From NCBI GenBank assembly GCA_022564295.1, contig JADFLR010000033.1, positions 1-44,689 of the forward strand: a stretch of DNA of 44,689 nucleotides. The letters are read 5' to 3'. Both the position numbers and the translations under genes were made by a program. This DNA comes from Bacteroidota bacterium (GTDB taxonomy: Bacteria > Bacteroidota > Ignavibacteria > Ignavibacteriales > Ignavibacteriaceae). Positions 18,617 to 27,301 of this stretch are shown here, piece after piece (position 1 is the first letter of the stretch; every line of letters begins with the position of its first letter). The notes below the pieces were generated by a model, which saw nothing but the letters and a program-made list of their open reading frames with translations, did no database searches and had not been told where the DNA came from.

Positions 18617-21600
18617 TTAAAAATACGCTCTCGCTTCCGCACGGGCAGTATGAATCACTCTCTGAGCTCCATGCAGTCTGCCCTCATAATTAACCGTAAT
18701 TTGTAAAAACGATGCGACACGGTAATCGAAATTGAATCTTGCAAAATAATTTTTACCTAACTGGTTGCTGCCTGTTAATTCAAAAGGAATAAAATTTTCC
18801 GCAGTGTTTGCAATCAGTTCACTTCTTTCAAATTCAATTCTTAATCTTCCCAGCCCGGTAAACGAAAGGTTGAATCTCAACCGCTGTGAATTTAAATCAA
18901 CAACAGTTGGTATCTCCGGGAAAGTATCTTCACTTTTTCCAACTTTTATAACAAAACCAACTTCAAGATTTCTATTAGGTCTGTATGAAAAATCTGAAGT
19001 GATATTATTTTCTGTAATTGCCAGATTCCGGGTTAGGTTGTTAGCCGATGTATTGTTATTTGTTTTATTCGCGATATCTGTTTGATTGCTAAACTCTCTT
19101 ACCATCCTAAACCTTATTCTCAAACTTCGTTCGCGGATATAACCTCTTTCAATTCCTGCATTAAATTCACTCATTTTGTTGTTTTGCAGAAACCTGAACC
19201 TAAAGGACAGTTCTGAACTGTTTTCATTAATAAATATATCCTGTTGGAAGAAATTAGTGCCGCGAATTGTTGTACCTTCAACCTGGAAACGATTGAAATC
19301 GAGAAGATAAATTTTTGAAAAATCTTCCTCTCTTGTGATCTCTTCAATTCTCCAAACGGTTTCAGTTGAGAGTGGTTTAAGGATGCTACCCAGAACACTT
19401 TTTCTGTAGAAAATTTCTGCATATTTAATTTTCCACCGAGTACTTGCTCTCAGCTCAATAACCGGAAATAATTCGTCAGATGGTATTGTTATCAAAATAA
19501 AATCCCCATCAAAAACGGTTGGAGCAAATTCCTCTTCATCAGCAATACCGTTATTGTTCAAATCGCCAAGATAAATATAATTTCCTGTTCCGCTTTCAAC
19601 CGGGATGAATACTTTTTCCAATCGTGCAGACATTTTTGTTGATACTTCGTAAAACAGGTTTCCGTTGAGAATGGGATCCCAAAATTTAAATTTTGATGTT
19701 GAACGCACAAGAATGGTCTGATTATCTAATGAACCCATCTGTTTGAACTTCTCAGTAAATTTTCTATCTCTGAATGTAAGATTAAAAACCGAGTTAATTT
19801 CTTTAATACCGCCGTAAGCTAATTCGAAATATTGTGTTGTTGCACGTGCTTCTTTTTCCATTATTCCATTCAAAGGAAGGTAATCATCACGAAGAGAATA
19901 TTTTGCACTAATCTTCAAACCATTAAGATTTATAAGCTGCAAATAAGGATTTACTTCAAGATACTTAAGACTTCCTGCAGTCAGTGAATCTTTATCGGCT
20001 CCTTTATTTTCCTTATCTTCTGCAAGAAATTCGATACCGGGTTTAAGTTTCCAGAAAATAAGATAACCATTACCCTGCTGCCGCACCCAGTTTGTTTTAG
20101 TATTTAGATTTTCCGTTTCAACATAATCTAAGTTATAATCTAAGTTGTAATCATCTTTGTTTGAAATATTTAGGATGTTATTAAATCTGTTCGATTTAAA
20201 ACTATTTCCTTTTCTTAAGAAACCGGCAAGAGATAACAAACTAACTTGCTGAACAGGTAGTAGAGTTAATCTTACTTCTCTGAGTGATTCATCCTCTCTG
20301 ATTGTTGTAGGAGAAATATTATAATCACGTTGGAATTCAACCTGGTTTATTCTTTCCGGTGTAAAGAACTTGCCCTGAATGAAACGGTCTTTATACGATA
20401 ATCCGATTTTGCCAAGATTTAAAGAGCCTAAACTGACATCACTTGGTTTAATTTTTATTAAGACATTTGTAGCATAACCAAAATTATCTCCATCATCCTT
20501 GTTAGATAATTTATTTCTGTCCCAATAACTCCCGGCATACTCAACATTAATTTGTATGTTATCAAACGGGTTGTAGCTTAGCGCAAAGTTGCCCAATTTA
20601 TTTTCTTCGGGAATAGGCAGGAAGATGATTGGGAGATAACTTCCCTCACTAATTCCAACAAACTTAAAATTACCAATCGCTTCTCTTATGTAATCACCTA
20701 ATCTCTCGCCAATAAAGCTGAAAGAAACATTATATATTGCTGAAGAATCGCCGGGATTATAAAAGTAGTAAGTAAACGGTACATTGTTTATAAGTGTATC
20801 AACTGCTGCATAAACACCTTTCCTATTACCGAGAGAATCTTCAGGGGCTAACGTTACACCCGATTTAGTTGCTTTTAATCGGTCATCACCCGCATTCGAA
20901 ATAATTTCTTTATCTTCATCGGTAAGAGTGATATCTATCGGTGCATTTTCATCATCACCTTCCTGTATATACTGGAATTGTATATTTAACTTATTATTAA
21001 AAAAATTCGAAGTTCCTCCACCACTAAAAAAGTTACGGGCAAACTTTCTGTCGGTATATTCAAAATCAACGTCTATTCTGCTTGCTGCTGTAATTAATCT
21101 TTGCGGAGTAAAGGTTATGGTAGCATTTGCGTATTCAATGGTGTAATCGTTATTCTCACCCCGATACATTATTATACCATCAATAAATACTTTTTCAGTT
21201 CCCGCAATAACTATGATATTTTTTTCGCCATTAATTCCGGCTAATGCATAAGGACCCTGCACCCCATCCGTACCTCTGAATTTATTAATATTAAACTTTC
21301 CGCGTGAACTTGCAATTGCTAAATATGCTGCGTGTTCATCCATAAAAAATTCACCCATAAGTCCCTGAAGTTTTCTGCTTATAACGCCAAACTCACCAAT
21401 CCTTTTTGTTAATTGATAGTCACCAAAAGTACCGACTGCATTGGGATGTTTTATTTGGATGAAAACCTTATCAAGTTCTTCTAATCGTTCAGTATTTCCT
21501 TCCGGTTGGATGGGAGTATTTTCATCCGTTAAAGCAGCAACAATTTCAATGTCATCCGAAAGTTTTCCGGAAATCTGCAAACGCAATCCGCTGTTAAGTG

Positions 21601-22093
21601 AAAAATCTTTTGTTGTTCCTACAGTAAATCCTCTTATCAATGTACCGCTCTTTTGTATACCCGGTCCGAATATAGCTTCGGGAGTTAGCCCGCTGCTTAT
21701 AATTTCAGATACACGAATTGTGTCACCAATTCTTTCATCATACTTCACCACCAAACTTCTTCGTTTATATTCTTTGTTAAGTGAGAGTCTAACGGTTTGG
21801 TAAGTAACATACAAAGTATCGAAAATGGAATACGGAAGTGAATCGGAAATTGTGAAAGTGGCAGTGGCATAATTAAACTGGTAATCTTTAAATCTTTGCA
21901 ATAATGAATCGCGTAAAACTATCTTCTCCGTAAAAGGAATTATGGATACACCTGAAAGATTATATTTATTTTCAAAACTAATTGATATAGAATCAGTTAC
22001 AACAACCGTGTTGTATTGATTCTGTCCATAAATAGCTGTTACTGCAAACAGAACGAAAAATATAATTAAAATTAATTTATATGCCGGTTTCAA
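18617..22093 (-). CDS. Large SprA-like outer-membrane beta-barrel protein of unknown function
   Basis: 1158 residues with signal peptide (about 1-23, ending AIYGQ). Residues about 145-215 contain SGTLIRGFTVGTTKDFSLNS, then QISGKLSDDIEIVAALTDEN and PIQPEGNTERLEELDKVFIQ. This pattern is shared by SprA and related Bacteroidota surface proteins. The remainder is rich in alternating aromatic beta-strands (for example NPFDNIQINVEYAGSYWDR) and ends in a barrel-like ARAEARAYF. True SprA (the T9SS translocon) is about twice as long, so this is probably a shorter relative rather than SprA itself. The start is TTG at 22093 without a clear ribosome site. Monocistronic. Confidence 0.7.
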   Translation of the reverse strand: MKPAYKLILIIFFVLFAVTAIYGQNQYNTVVVTDSISISFENKYNLSGVSIIPFTEKIVLRDSLLQRFKDYQFNYATATFTISDSLPYSIFDTLYVTYQTVRLSLNKEYKRRSLVVKYDERIGDTIRVSEIISSGLTPEAIFGPGIQKSGTLIRGFTVGTTKDFSLNSGLRLQISGKLSDDIEIVAALTDENTPIQPEGNTERLEELDKVFIQIKHPNAVGTFGDYQLTKRIGEFGVISRKLQGLMGEFFMDEHAAYLAIASSRGKFNINKFRGTDGVQGPYALAGINGEKNIIVIAGTEKVFIDGIIMYRGENNDYTIEYANATITFTPQRLITAASRIDVDFEYTDRKFARNFFSGGGTSNFFNNKLNIQFQYIQEGDDENAPIDITLTDEDKEIISNAGDDRLKATKSGVTLAPEDSLGNRKGVYAAVDTLINNVPFTYYFYNPGDSSAIYNVSFSFIGERLGDYIREAIGNFKFVGISEGSYLPIIFLPIPEENKLGNFALSYNPFDNIQINVEYAGSYWDRNKLSNKDDGDNFGYATNVLIKIKPSDVSLGSLNLGKIGLSYKDRFIQGKFFTPERINQVEFQRDYNISPTTIREDESLREVRLTLLPVQQVSLLSLAGFLRKGNSFKSNRFNNILNISNKDDYNLDYNLDYVETENLNTKTNWVRQQGNGYLIFWKLKPGIEFLAEDKENKGADKDSLTAGSLKYLEVNPYLQLINLNGLKISAKYSLRDDYLPLNGIMEKEARATTQYFELAYGGIKEINSVFNLTFRDRKFTEKFKQMGSLDNQTILVRSTSKFKFWDPILNGNLFYEVSTKMSARLEKVFIPVESGTGNYIYLGDLNNNGIADEEEFAPTVFDGDFILITIPSDELFPVIELRASTRWKIKYAEIFYRKSVLGSILKPLSTETVWRIEEITREEDFSKIYLLDFNRFQVEGTTIRGTNFFQQDIFINENSSELSFRFRFLQNNKMSEFNAGIERGYIRERSLRIRFRMVREFSNQTDIANKTNNNTSANNLTRNLAITENNITSDFSYRPNRNLEVGFVIKVGKSEDTFPEIPTVVDLNSQRLRFNLSFTGLGRLRIEFERSELIANTAENFIPFELTGSNQLGKNYFARFNFDYRVASFLQITVNYEGRLHGAQRVIHTARAEARAYF

Positions 22094-22565
22094 ACAAGGA
22101 AATTGTATTGTGAGTTTGAAATCTAAATTTATAAGTGGCTTTTATCAAGTCTATATTGAAAACATGATGGGAAAAATAATTTTATATTATTCAAGCAGAT
22201 TGAAACAACATACCGGGTTCATTGCCGAATTGTGGAGGATAACATTAAATAATAACGTAGGGACATTGCGTGCAATGCCCCAACCAATAAGTATTTAGTA
22301 TTTGATTGTACAATATATTAGTTTTAATTTTCTAACATAATTATGCAGGGGCTATTATATCTTTAAGTATTTCACTGAAGGAAGAGGAGTAATCCTCATA
22401 TGCGCGGAAGGGGTAAATCCCAATAAAATTCATCAGTGAATAATATCAGGAACTAAAACAAGAGAATTTTAATAAAAATAAATTATTATAAAACTAGACA
22501 GATTTTTATCAGGATTAGAGGAGAGTCCTATAATCCTGTTAAGTAATAGTTATGCCTAAAACATT
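22094..22565. other. Intergenic region with a REP palindrome and dispersed-repeat copy A
   Basis: No convincing gene; a 62-codon frame at 22110-22298 reads through a palindrome and is rejected. The palindrome is GGGACATTGC-gt-GCAATGCCCC (22260-22281, one mismatch), a type widespread in Bacteroidota. The rest, from about 22300, is copy A of the dispersed repeat that leads into the first integron cassette. Confidence 0.7.
22300..22555 (+). repeat. Dispersed repeat, copy A (directly upstream of cassette 1)
   Basis: About 255 bases also found at 39202-39412 (copy B) and 43246-43532 (copy C), all on the plus strand. Shared blocks include CTAACATAATT, a GGAAGGGGTAAATCCCAATAAA-like block and GAATAATATCAGGAA. 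Copies A and C also share a 3' hairpin: CAGGATTA-g-AGGA-gag-TCCT-a-TAATCCTG (22510-22538). This is followed by TTAAGTAATAG and then GTTATGC (22549-22555), where cassette 1 begins. It carries no ORF and might be a leader RNA, a decayed integron platform or a mobile element used as a landing site. Confidence 0.75.
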
Positions 22566-23762
22566 ATGAAATATTCTGGTGACATAGGAGAAGAAATAGT
22601 ATCAAGTTTTTTCGATACTAATTTTTCTGAAATATTATCATTTCGTAATCCCAAAACGAAAGATAACGCTCAAGTATCTGACATAATTGTTTGGTTAAAT
22701 AGGTATGTGTTTTTAATTGAGGTAAAAACATTAGTATCAAGTAAATATTCATCAAACGATTGGGCAAAAGACAGAATAATTGAAGGTGTTGGACAACTAG
22801 AAAAAAACTATGAAAAGATTAAATCCAAAGAGGAAATTTTTCTCAACAATAAATATTATCACGTAAAATTAGACTGTGAAGGATTATCTAAAATATTTGG
22901 TTTAATTATTTTAGTACATGATGATGAATGTACAATTGAGCCTCATAACGTTTATGCCAATATTTATAACTCTAAACTTCCAATTCACGTTTTCTCATGG
23001 AATCAAATTAAAATAATTACCTCAGAAATTGATACTATTCCAGATTTCAAATATTATTTACAAGATAGGATTGATTTTGCTAGAAGGTCTGATATACCAT
23101 TAAACAAAGAACTAGATGCGATTGGTTTATATAAAAAAGGTGGAAATGAATTCCCCAATGAAGCAGTTAATCTATCTATCTCAAATTATTGGCAAGAATA
23201 TTTAAATTCAATGTCAGAGGAACGTGCTCGACGTGAAGAACATAATAAACAATCAAGGTGGTTAGATAGATTTGAATCTATTTTCACAGACACTAGAAAA
23301 TTATTTCATGGTATACCTATTGGTTTACATTTTACATGGGTTTTTGCTGTGTTATGTAGACGTGAGCGTGCATCAATCGGTATTATATTTGAAACGGTGC
23401 AAGATAGATTTTTGGATGGTCATGATACGAGAATTTTCTCGTTCAAAGTTCCGGCTACGGGGCATTGGATGATTTTTTATTATTCCAAACATCAACCTGC
23501 TGAGCAACACAAAATATTATCAAAACTGGTTGATCAAAAATTAATTCAGCTAATTGAAGATGAAGATTTTCAGTATGCCGTTTTTGGATTTGGTATTCAA
23601 ATTTCAACATTATTGCCCCCAGAAATAATGGGTCTATCAAATGCACTGCTGATTGGTGCTGATACTATCGCCGGTAAATATTCAAAACAAGATGTCACTG
23701 ATGCTAAACAGATATGGGGAAACATAAAAGTTGGCACGATTGAGGAATTTCCATCAAGCTAA
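22566..23762 (+). CDS. Cassette-borne protein with N-terminal PD-(D/E)XK nuclease-like domain
   Basis: 398 residues. Residues 5-55 look like a NERD/PD-(D/E)XK nuclease core: GDIGEEI (E9/E10), D39 in VSDIIVW, then the E52-x-K54 motif in FLIEVKT. The C-terminal half (about 215-398) is not recognised. The ATG lies 10 bases after a GTTATGC core site, and the stop is followed 7 bases later by an attC-like site. The gene therefore behaves as an integron cassette. Cassettes of sedentary integrons often carry phage-defence genes, so a role in DNA degradation of invaders is plausible but unproven. Composition is AT-rich. Confidence 0.8.
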   Translation: MKYSGDIGEEIVSSFFDTNFSEILSFRNPKTKDNAQVSDIIVWLNRYVFLIEVKTLVSSKYSSNDWAKDRIIEGVGQLEKNYEKIKSKEEIFLNNKYYHVKLDCEGLSKIFGLIILVHDDECTIEPHNVYANIYNSKLPIHVFSWNQIKIITSEIDTIPDFKYYLQDRIDFARRSDIPLNKELDAIGLYKKGGNEFPNEAVNLSISNYWQEYLNSMSEERARREEHNKQSRWLDRFESIFTDTRKLFHGIPIGLHFTWVFAVLCRRERASIGIIFETVQDRFLDGHDTRIFSFKVPATGHWMIFYYSKHQPAEQHKILSKLVDQKLIQLIEDEDFQYAVFGFGIQISTLLPPEIMGLSNALLIGADTIAGKYSKQDVTDAKQIWGNIKVGTIEEFPSS

Positions 23763-23769
23763 AGGTAAG

Positions 23770-23957
23770 GACTAACCAGTTTTACAAGCCGACCGCTTTA
23801 AACTGTTCGGCATTTGTATAGTTATATGGTTTCGTAGTAAAAGTTAATTGCTTTTTACAGTTGGTTACAATAAGAAAGTATTTATAAAATCGTTGGCATT
23901 GGTTTTTTAAGCTTCTTTGCTATGTTGGGCGGCGGCTTAAAAACAACGCCGTTAGGC
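23770..23957 (+). other. attC recombination site 1 (integron cassette)
   Basis: The ends are GACTAAC (23770-23776, R'') and GTTAGGC (23951-23957, R'), complementary at 6 of 7 positions. Inside them AAGCCGACCGC (23786-23796) faces GGCGGCGGCTT (about 23922-23932), complementary with one extra base, as in the L''/L' boxes with extrahelical base of classic attC sites such as that of aadA. The site is about 188 bases, longer than most attCs. The next ORF starts 9 bases after R'. Confidence 0.85.
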
Positions 23958-23966
23958 TAAAGATCA

Positions 23967-24629
23967 ATGATAGAAAGAAAAAGTAAAATAAAGGGCATTT
24001 TAGCAAAAATTAGAGCTGACATACAAGCTGATGTTATTCCTTGCATGAATGCAAACAATATTACTGGTGGATATTTTTCTGTTCCCTTAATTATTTTTTC
24101 TTTTATTGAATATTTAGGTATTCTATGGAAAAATCCAGTTGAACCGGACAAGAGAAACAAAAATAGGAGGAAAAATTATTATTCTAATAGTCATTTCCCA
24201 GATGCTGCCATACCTTATATTAGAAAGTATTTAGGTAAAGTTCGTCCAGAGTATAAAAAATATGGGGGATTGTTATACGGATTGTATAGACATTCATTAG
24301 TTCATCATTATAAACCTAATGCTATAATTCTAAACAATAAAGAAAAAATTTCTTGGGGGATACTAAAAAATTCTAAAAGTAATCATTTATCATGTGCTAA
24401 AGAGAAATATTCTGCACCAAACGGAAAATTGATAGGTCATACAATCCTGACAATTAATCTTGAAGTATTTTATCAAGATTTAATGAAATCTATAGATGAA
24501 TTTGAAAAAGATGTTTTAAAATACTCAAGTGTTTGTAGCAGAGTTCTTAGAGCTGATAAGAAACTCAATTGTTCACATCCTGAAAATTCGTTGCAAAAAT
24601 ATATTAAAAAAGATTTAAAAAATATTTAG
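23967..24629 (+). CDS. Cassette-borne hypothetical protein, possible HEPN-type RNase
   Basis: 220 residues, mostly helical and basic, no recognised family by name. The segment YGLYRHSLVHHYKPNA contains R108-x4-H113, an RX4-6H pattern as in HEPN ribonucleases; with only one short motif this is tentative. The start is 9 bases after the R' core of attC1, and the stop overlaps the first core of attC2, the tight packing expected of a single gene cassette. No partner antitoxin is visible. A toxin or abortive-infection role is a hypothesis. Confidence 0.75.
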   Translation: MIERKSKIKGILAKIRADIQADVIPCMNANNITGGYFSVPLIIFSFIEYLGILWKNPVEPDKRNKNRRKNYYSNSHFPDAAIPYIRKYLGKVRPEYKKYGGLLYGLYRHSLVHHYKPNAIILNNKEKISWGILKNSKSNHLSCAKEKYSAPNGKLIGHTILTINLEVFYQDLMKSIDEFEKDVLKYSSVCSRVLRADKKLNCSHPENSLQKYIKKDLKNI

Positions 24630-24703
24630 CATAACTAACAAATCAAAGCGTCCACCTGTATTATTTAGCTTAGTAAACAGCGGATATTAAAAAGCCGTTA
24701 CGC
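24629..24703 (+). other. attC-like site 2, right half degenerate
   Basis: The ends are GCATAAC (24629-24635) and GTTACGC (24697-24703), complementary at 6 of 7 positions. The left half (AATCAAAGCGTCCACC then TGTATTATTTAGC) aligns closely with attC3 (AACTCAAAGCGACCGCC, then TATTTTATTTGGC). The right half lacks a convincing matching L' box, so the site is probably shortened or decayed. No further cassette follows, so this may be the array end. Confidence 0.6.
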
Positions 24704-25106
24704 ATTTTCACTTTTTGAACTTAATGGTTTATTAAAGAGGGGGCTCAAAATATGTGAAGTTAAACAACAATCTGTTGTACTCACAAACAATGAAACCTAA
24801 GTTATTAAAAATCCGAGAATATAACCAACTACTGTTGCACCTGAATAAAATGCAAACCCCGTACTTGAAAGCCAAAAAGAAGATTATTTATATTAAATTG
24901 TTATTCAAATGATTATGCTTGCGTCGTAAAAATTATTAATATATGTTTAATAAAATAAAGGTAATAAATTATATTAGAATCGATTAATGGTGGTTAAAAA
25001 CTCCGACTATTCTACTAAGTAAATTGCCACTAATCTTTTTCTCACTTCATTAACTGAAGTTTCCAGTAAATATCAATTTTCATAATTAATTAATCTACTT
25101 AATAAT
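24704..25106. other. Non-coding gap after the cassette array
   Basis: AT-rich sequence without an ORF, tRNA or clear hairpin. It ends with the AAAGGAG ribosome-binding site of the peroxiredoxin gene. It may include decayed cassette remains, but nothing can be named. Confidence 0.5.
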
Positions 25107-25119
25107 AAAGGAGACTATT

Positions 25120-25764
25120 ATATCAATTCGATTAGGCGACTTTGCACCAGATTTCACACAAGATTCAACAGAGGGAGAAATTAATTTCTACAAATATCTT
25201 GGAGATTCCTGGAGAGTTTTATTCTCCCATCCAAAGGATTTTACCCCGGTCTGTACAACAGAATTAGGGGAAGTGACAAAACTAAAATCAGAATTCGAAA
25301 AAAGAAACGTTAAAGTTGTTGGTCTTTCAGTAGATCCAACGGATGCCCATAAAGATTGGATTAAAGATATTAATGAGACTCAAAATACAACTATTAATTT
25401 TCCAATTGTTGCTGATTCAGATAGGAAAGTAGCCTTACTTTATGATATGGTTCATCCTGATGCAGATGAAACAGCAACAGTAAGGTCTGTATTTGTGATT
25501 AAACCAGATAAAACAGTTGCACTTACAATCACATATCCTGCATCCACAGGCAGAAATTTTGATGAAATTTTAAGAGTAATTGACTCTCTTCAATTAACAG
25601 CGAAATATAGTGTAGCAACACCTGTAAATTGGAAAGACGGAGATGATGTGGTTATTGCACCTACAATTCAAGATGAAGATGAATTAAAACATAAATTTCC
25701 AAAGGGTTTTAAAGTTATAAGACCATACTTGCGAATGACTCCACAATCAAATAGGGGTAACTAG
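25120..25764 (+). CDS. 1-Cys (Prx6-type) peroxiredoxin with an apparent ATA start
   Basis: About 214 residues, the normal length. It reduces peroxides through peroxidatic Cys45 in HPKDFTPVCTTELGE; VDPTDAHKDWIKDIN and the long C-terminal arm place it in the 1-Cys Prx6-like group. The frame begins SIRLGDFAPDFTQDSTEGE after AAAGGAG (25107-25113), but the codon at the expected start (25120) is ATA, not ATG. Candidate starts are this ATA, an ATT three bases earlier, or the GTG at 25273, which would remove the active site and is unlikely. Either a non-canonical start, a mutation or a base error. It is next to an MBL/rhodanese gene. Confidence 0.88.
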   Translation: MSIRLGDFAPDFTQDSTEGEINFYKYLGDSWRVLFSHPKDFTPVCTTELGEVTKLKSEFEKRNVKVVGLSVDPTDAHKDWIKDINETQNTTINFPIVADSDRKVALLYDMVHPDADETATVRSVFVIKPDKTVALTITYPASTGRNFDEILRVIDSLQLTAKYSVATPVNWKDGDDVVIAPTIQDEDELKHKFPKGFKVIRPYLRMTPQSNRGN

Positions 25765-25855
25765 TAATCAGAATAATCTATAACTAGAAACATATATAGT
25801 AATTCGATTCAACAGCATTAATAACTTTCAATAAAATAATGGGAAAGATAATCAT

Positions 25856-27301
25856 TTGTATTTCAATCAAGTTTTTGAGCCAAAACTTGCACAGAACTCT
25901 TATATAATCGGTTGCCAGGAAACTGGCGAAGCTATTGTTATAGACCCGATGAGAGATATTGAAAAATATATGGAGATAGCTTTAAAAGATTCATTAAAAA
26001 TTGTTGCCGTTTCCGAAACTCATATACATGCTGATTATCTTTCCGGTTTAAGAGAATTCGCAGAACGATTTGGGACATTAATCCTCGTTTCCGATGAGGG
26101 TACAGAAGAATGGAAATATGATTGGGTTGTGAACTCAAAGTATAATTTTAAGCTCCTTAAGTCGAATGATATTTTCCAAATAGGCAATATTAAATTTGAA
26201 GTGATTCACACACCGGGTCACACACCTGAACATATTTCATTCATCGTTTCAGATTTAATTGGTGGTAATGGCAAATCAATGAGAATTTTAAGTGGGGATT
26301 TTGTTTTTGCAGGTGACGTTGGAAGACCAGATCTCCTTGAATCTGCTTCAAGTCAAATGGGTACGATGAAACCTTCTGCAAAGGATTTATACAGTTCTCT
26401 GCAATCATTTAAAACACTGCCAGATTATTTACAATTGTGGCCCGGTCATAGAGCGGGCTCTGCTTGCGGAAAATCTATGAGTTCCGTACCTGTTTCAACA
26501 GTTGGATATGAACTGCAATCTAATCTTGCAATTAAAGAAACCGCTGATGAAAAGAAGTTCGTAGACTATATTCTTTATGGTCAACCGGAACCCCCAATGT
26601 ATTTTTCAAGAATGAAAAGAGAAAACAGGTCTGGTCCTAAACTGCTGGTAAAATATCCTGAACCGGATAGATTCAGCGCAGGTAATTTAGCTGGAATTAT
26701 TGCTGATAATAATGTAGCAATTATTGATACAAGAACGTGGGAAGAATATAAAACCGGGCATATACATGGTTCTATTTTTGCACCACTAAACAATTCTTTT
26801 TGCACTGTAACAGGCAGCTACATAACACCTGATATGTCTATATATCTAATAATAGATGAGAAGCAATTAAAAGAAGCTGTAAATGGTTTAATAAGAATCG
26901 GATTAGATAATGTATCTGGATTCATTACACCGGATGATTTGTTGGTTTATCAAAAGAACGATGTAGAGTTAATCGAAAGTAAAGAAGTGAATACATCCGA
27001 ATTGAAAACGAAGTTAAATGATGAAAATGTTTTTTTACTCGATGTTAGGGAAGCATCGGAACTTGACGAAATTGGTTTTATTAAAGGCACATATAATATT
27101 GCCCATACAAGATTACATTACAGATTTAATGAAATTCCAAGGGATAAAATTGTGATGGTTCAGTGCAGAACCGGTTCACGATCAAAATATGCTTTTTCGT
27201 ACCTTGAAAAAAAGGGCTTTAAAGTTGATCACGTTACAGGAGGAATTCTTGAATGGATTAACGCCGGCAATAAAGTAGAACAAACTAATAAAATTAGTTA
27301 G
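25856..27301 (+). CDS. MBL-fold hydrolase fused to two rhodanese domains (persulfide dioxygenase-like)
   Basis: 481 residues. The MBL domain (about 1-230) has THIHADYLSG (H56, H58, D60), TPGHTPEHISF, SGDFVFAGDVGRPDL and LWPGHRAGSACGK, matching the ETHE1/BlrP-type sulfur-metabolism group. Two rhodanese domains follow. The first (about 270-365) has no cysteine at the active loop and is probably inactive; the second (about 375-475) has C437 in CRTGSRS. The start is TTG at 25856. It should handle persulfides or sulfane sulfur. Together with the peroxiredoxin 91 bases upstream, it suggests a redox/sulfur stress pair. Confidence 0.9.
   Translation: MYFNQVFEPKLAQNSYIIGCQETGEAIVIDPMRDIEKYMEIALKDSLKIVAVSETHIHADYLSGLREFAERFGTLILVSDEGTEEWKYDWVVNSKYNFKLLKSNDIFQIGNIKFEVIHTPGHTPEHISFIVSDLIGGNGKSMRILSGDFVFAGDVGRPDLLESASSQMGTMKPSAKDLYSSLQSFKTLPDYLQLWPGHRAGSACGKSMSSVPVSTVGYELQSNLAIKETADEKKFVDYILYGQPEPPMYFSRMKRENRSGPKLLVKYPEPDRFSAGNLAGIIADNNVAIIDTRTWEEYKTGHIHGSIFAPLNNSFCTVTGSYITPDMSIYLIIDEKQLKEAVNGLIRIGLDNVSGFITPDDLLVYQKNDVELIESKEVNTSELKTKLNDENVFLLDVREASELDEIGFIKGTYNIAHTRLHYRFNEIPRDKIVMVQCRTGSRSKYAFSYLEKKGFKVDHVTGGILEWINAGNKVEQTNKIS

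Noticed and set aside
21441-21803. 120-codon plus-strand ORF inside the SprA-like gene
   Set aside because: Antisense to a conserved coding segment; no ribosome site or family features.
18617-22093. Annotation as SprA, the T9SS translocon
   Set aside because: Shares the conserved N-terminal pattern but is about half the expected length.
22110-22298. 62-codon plus-strand ORF
   Set aside because: No ribosome site or signal, and its end is a translated REP palindrome.
22330-22555. Whole dispersed repeat A read as one long attC (TTCTAAC ... GTTATGC)
   Set aside because: The two ends are not complementary beyond the core and inner arms do not pair.
22300-22555. Dispersed repeat as a group II intron remnant or cobalamin riboswitch
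   Set aside because: No domain V hairpin, no conserved B12-box sequence; the GGGGTAAATCCC block is too short to support either.
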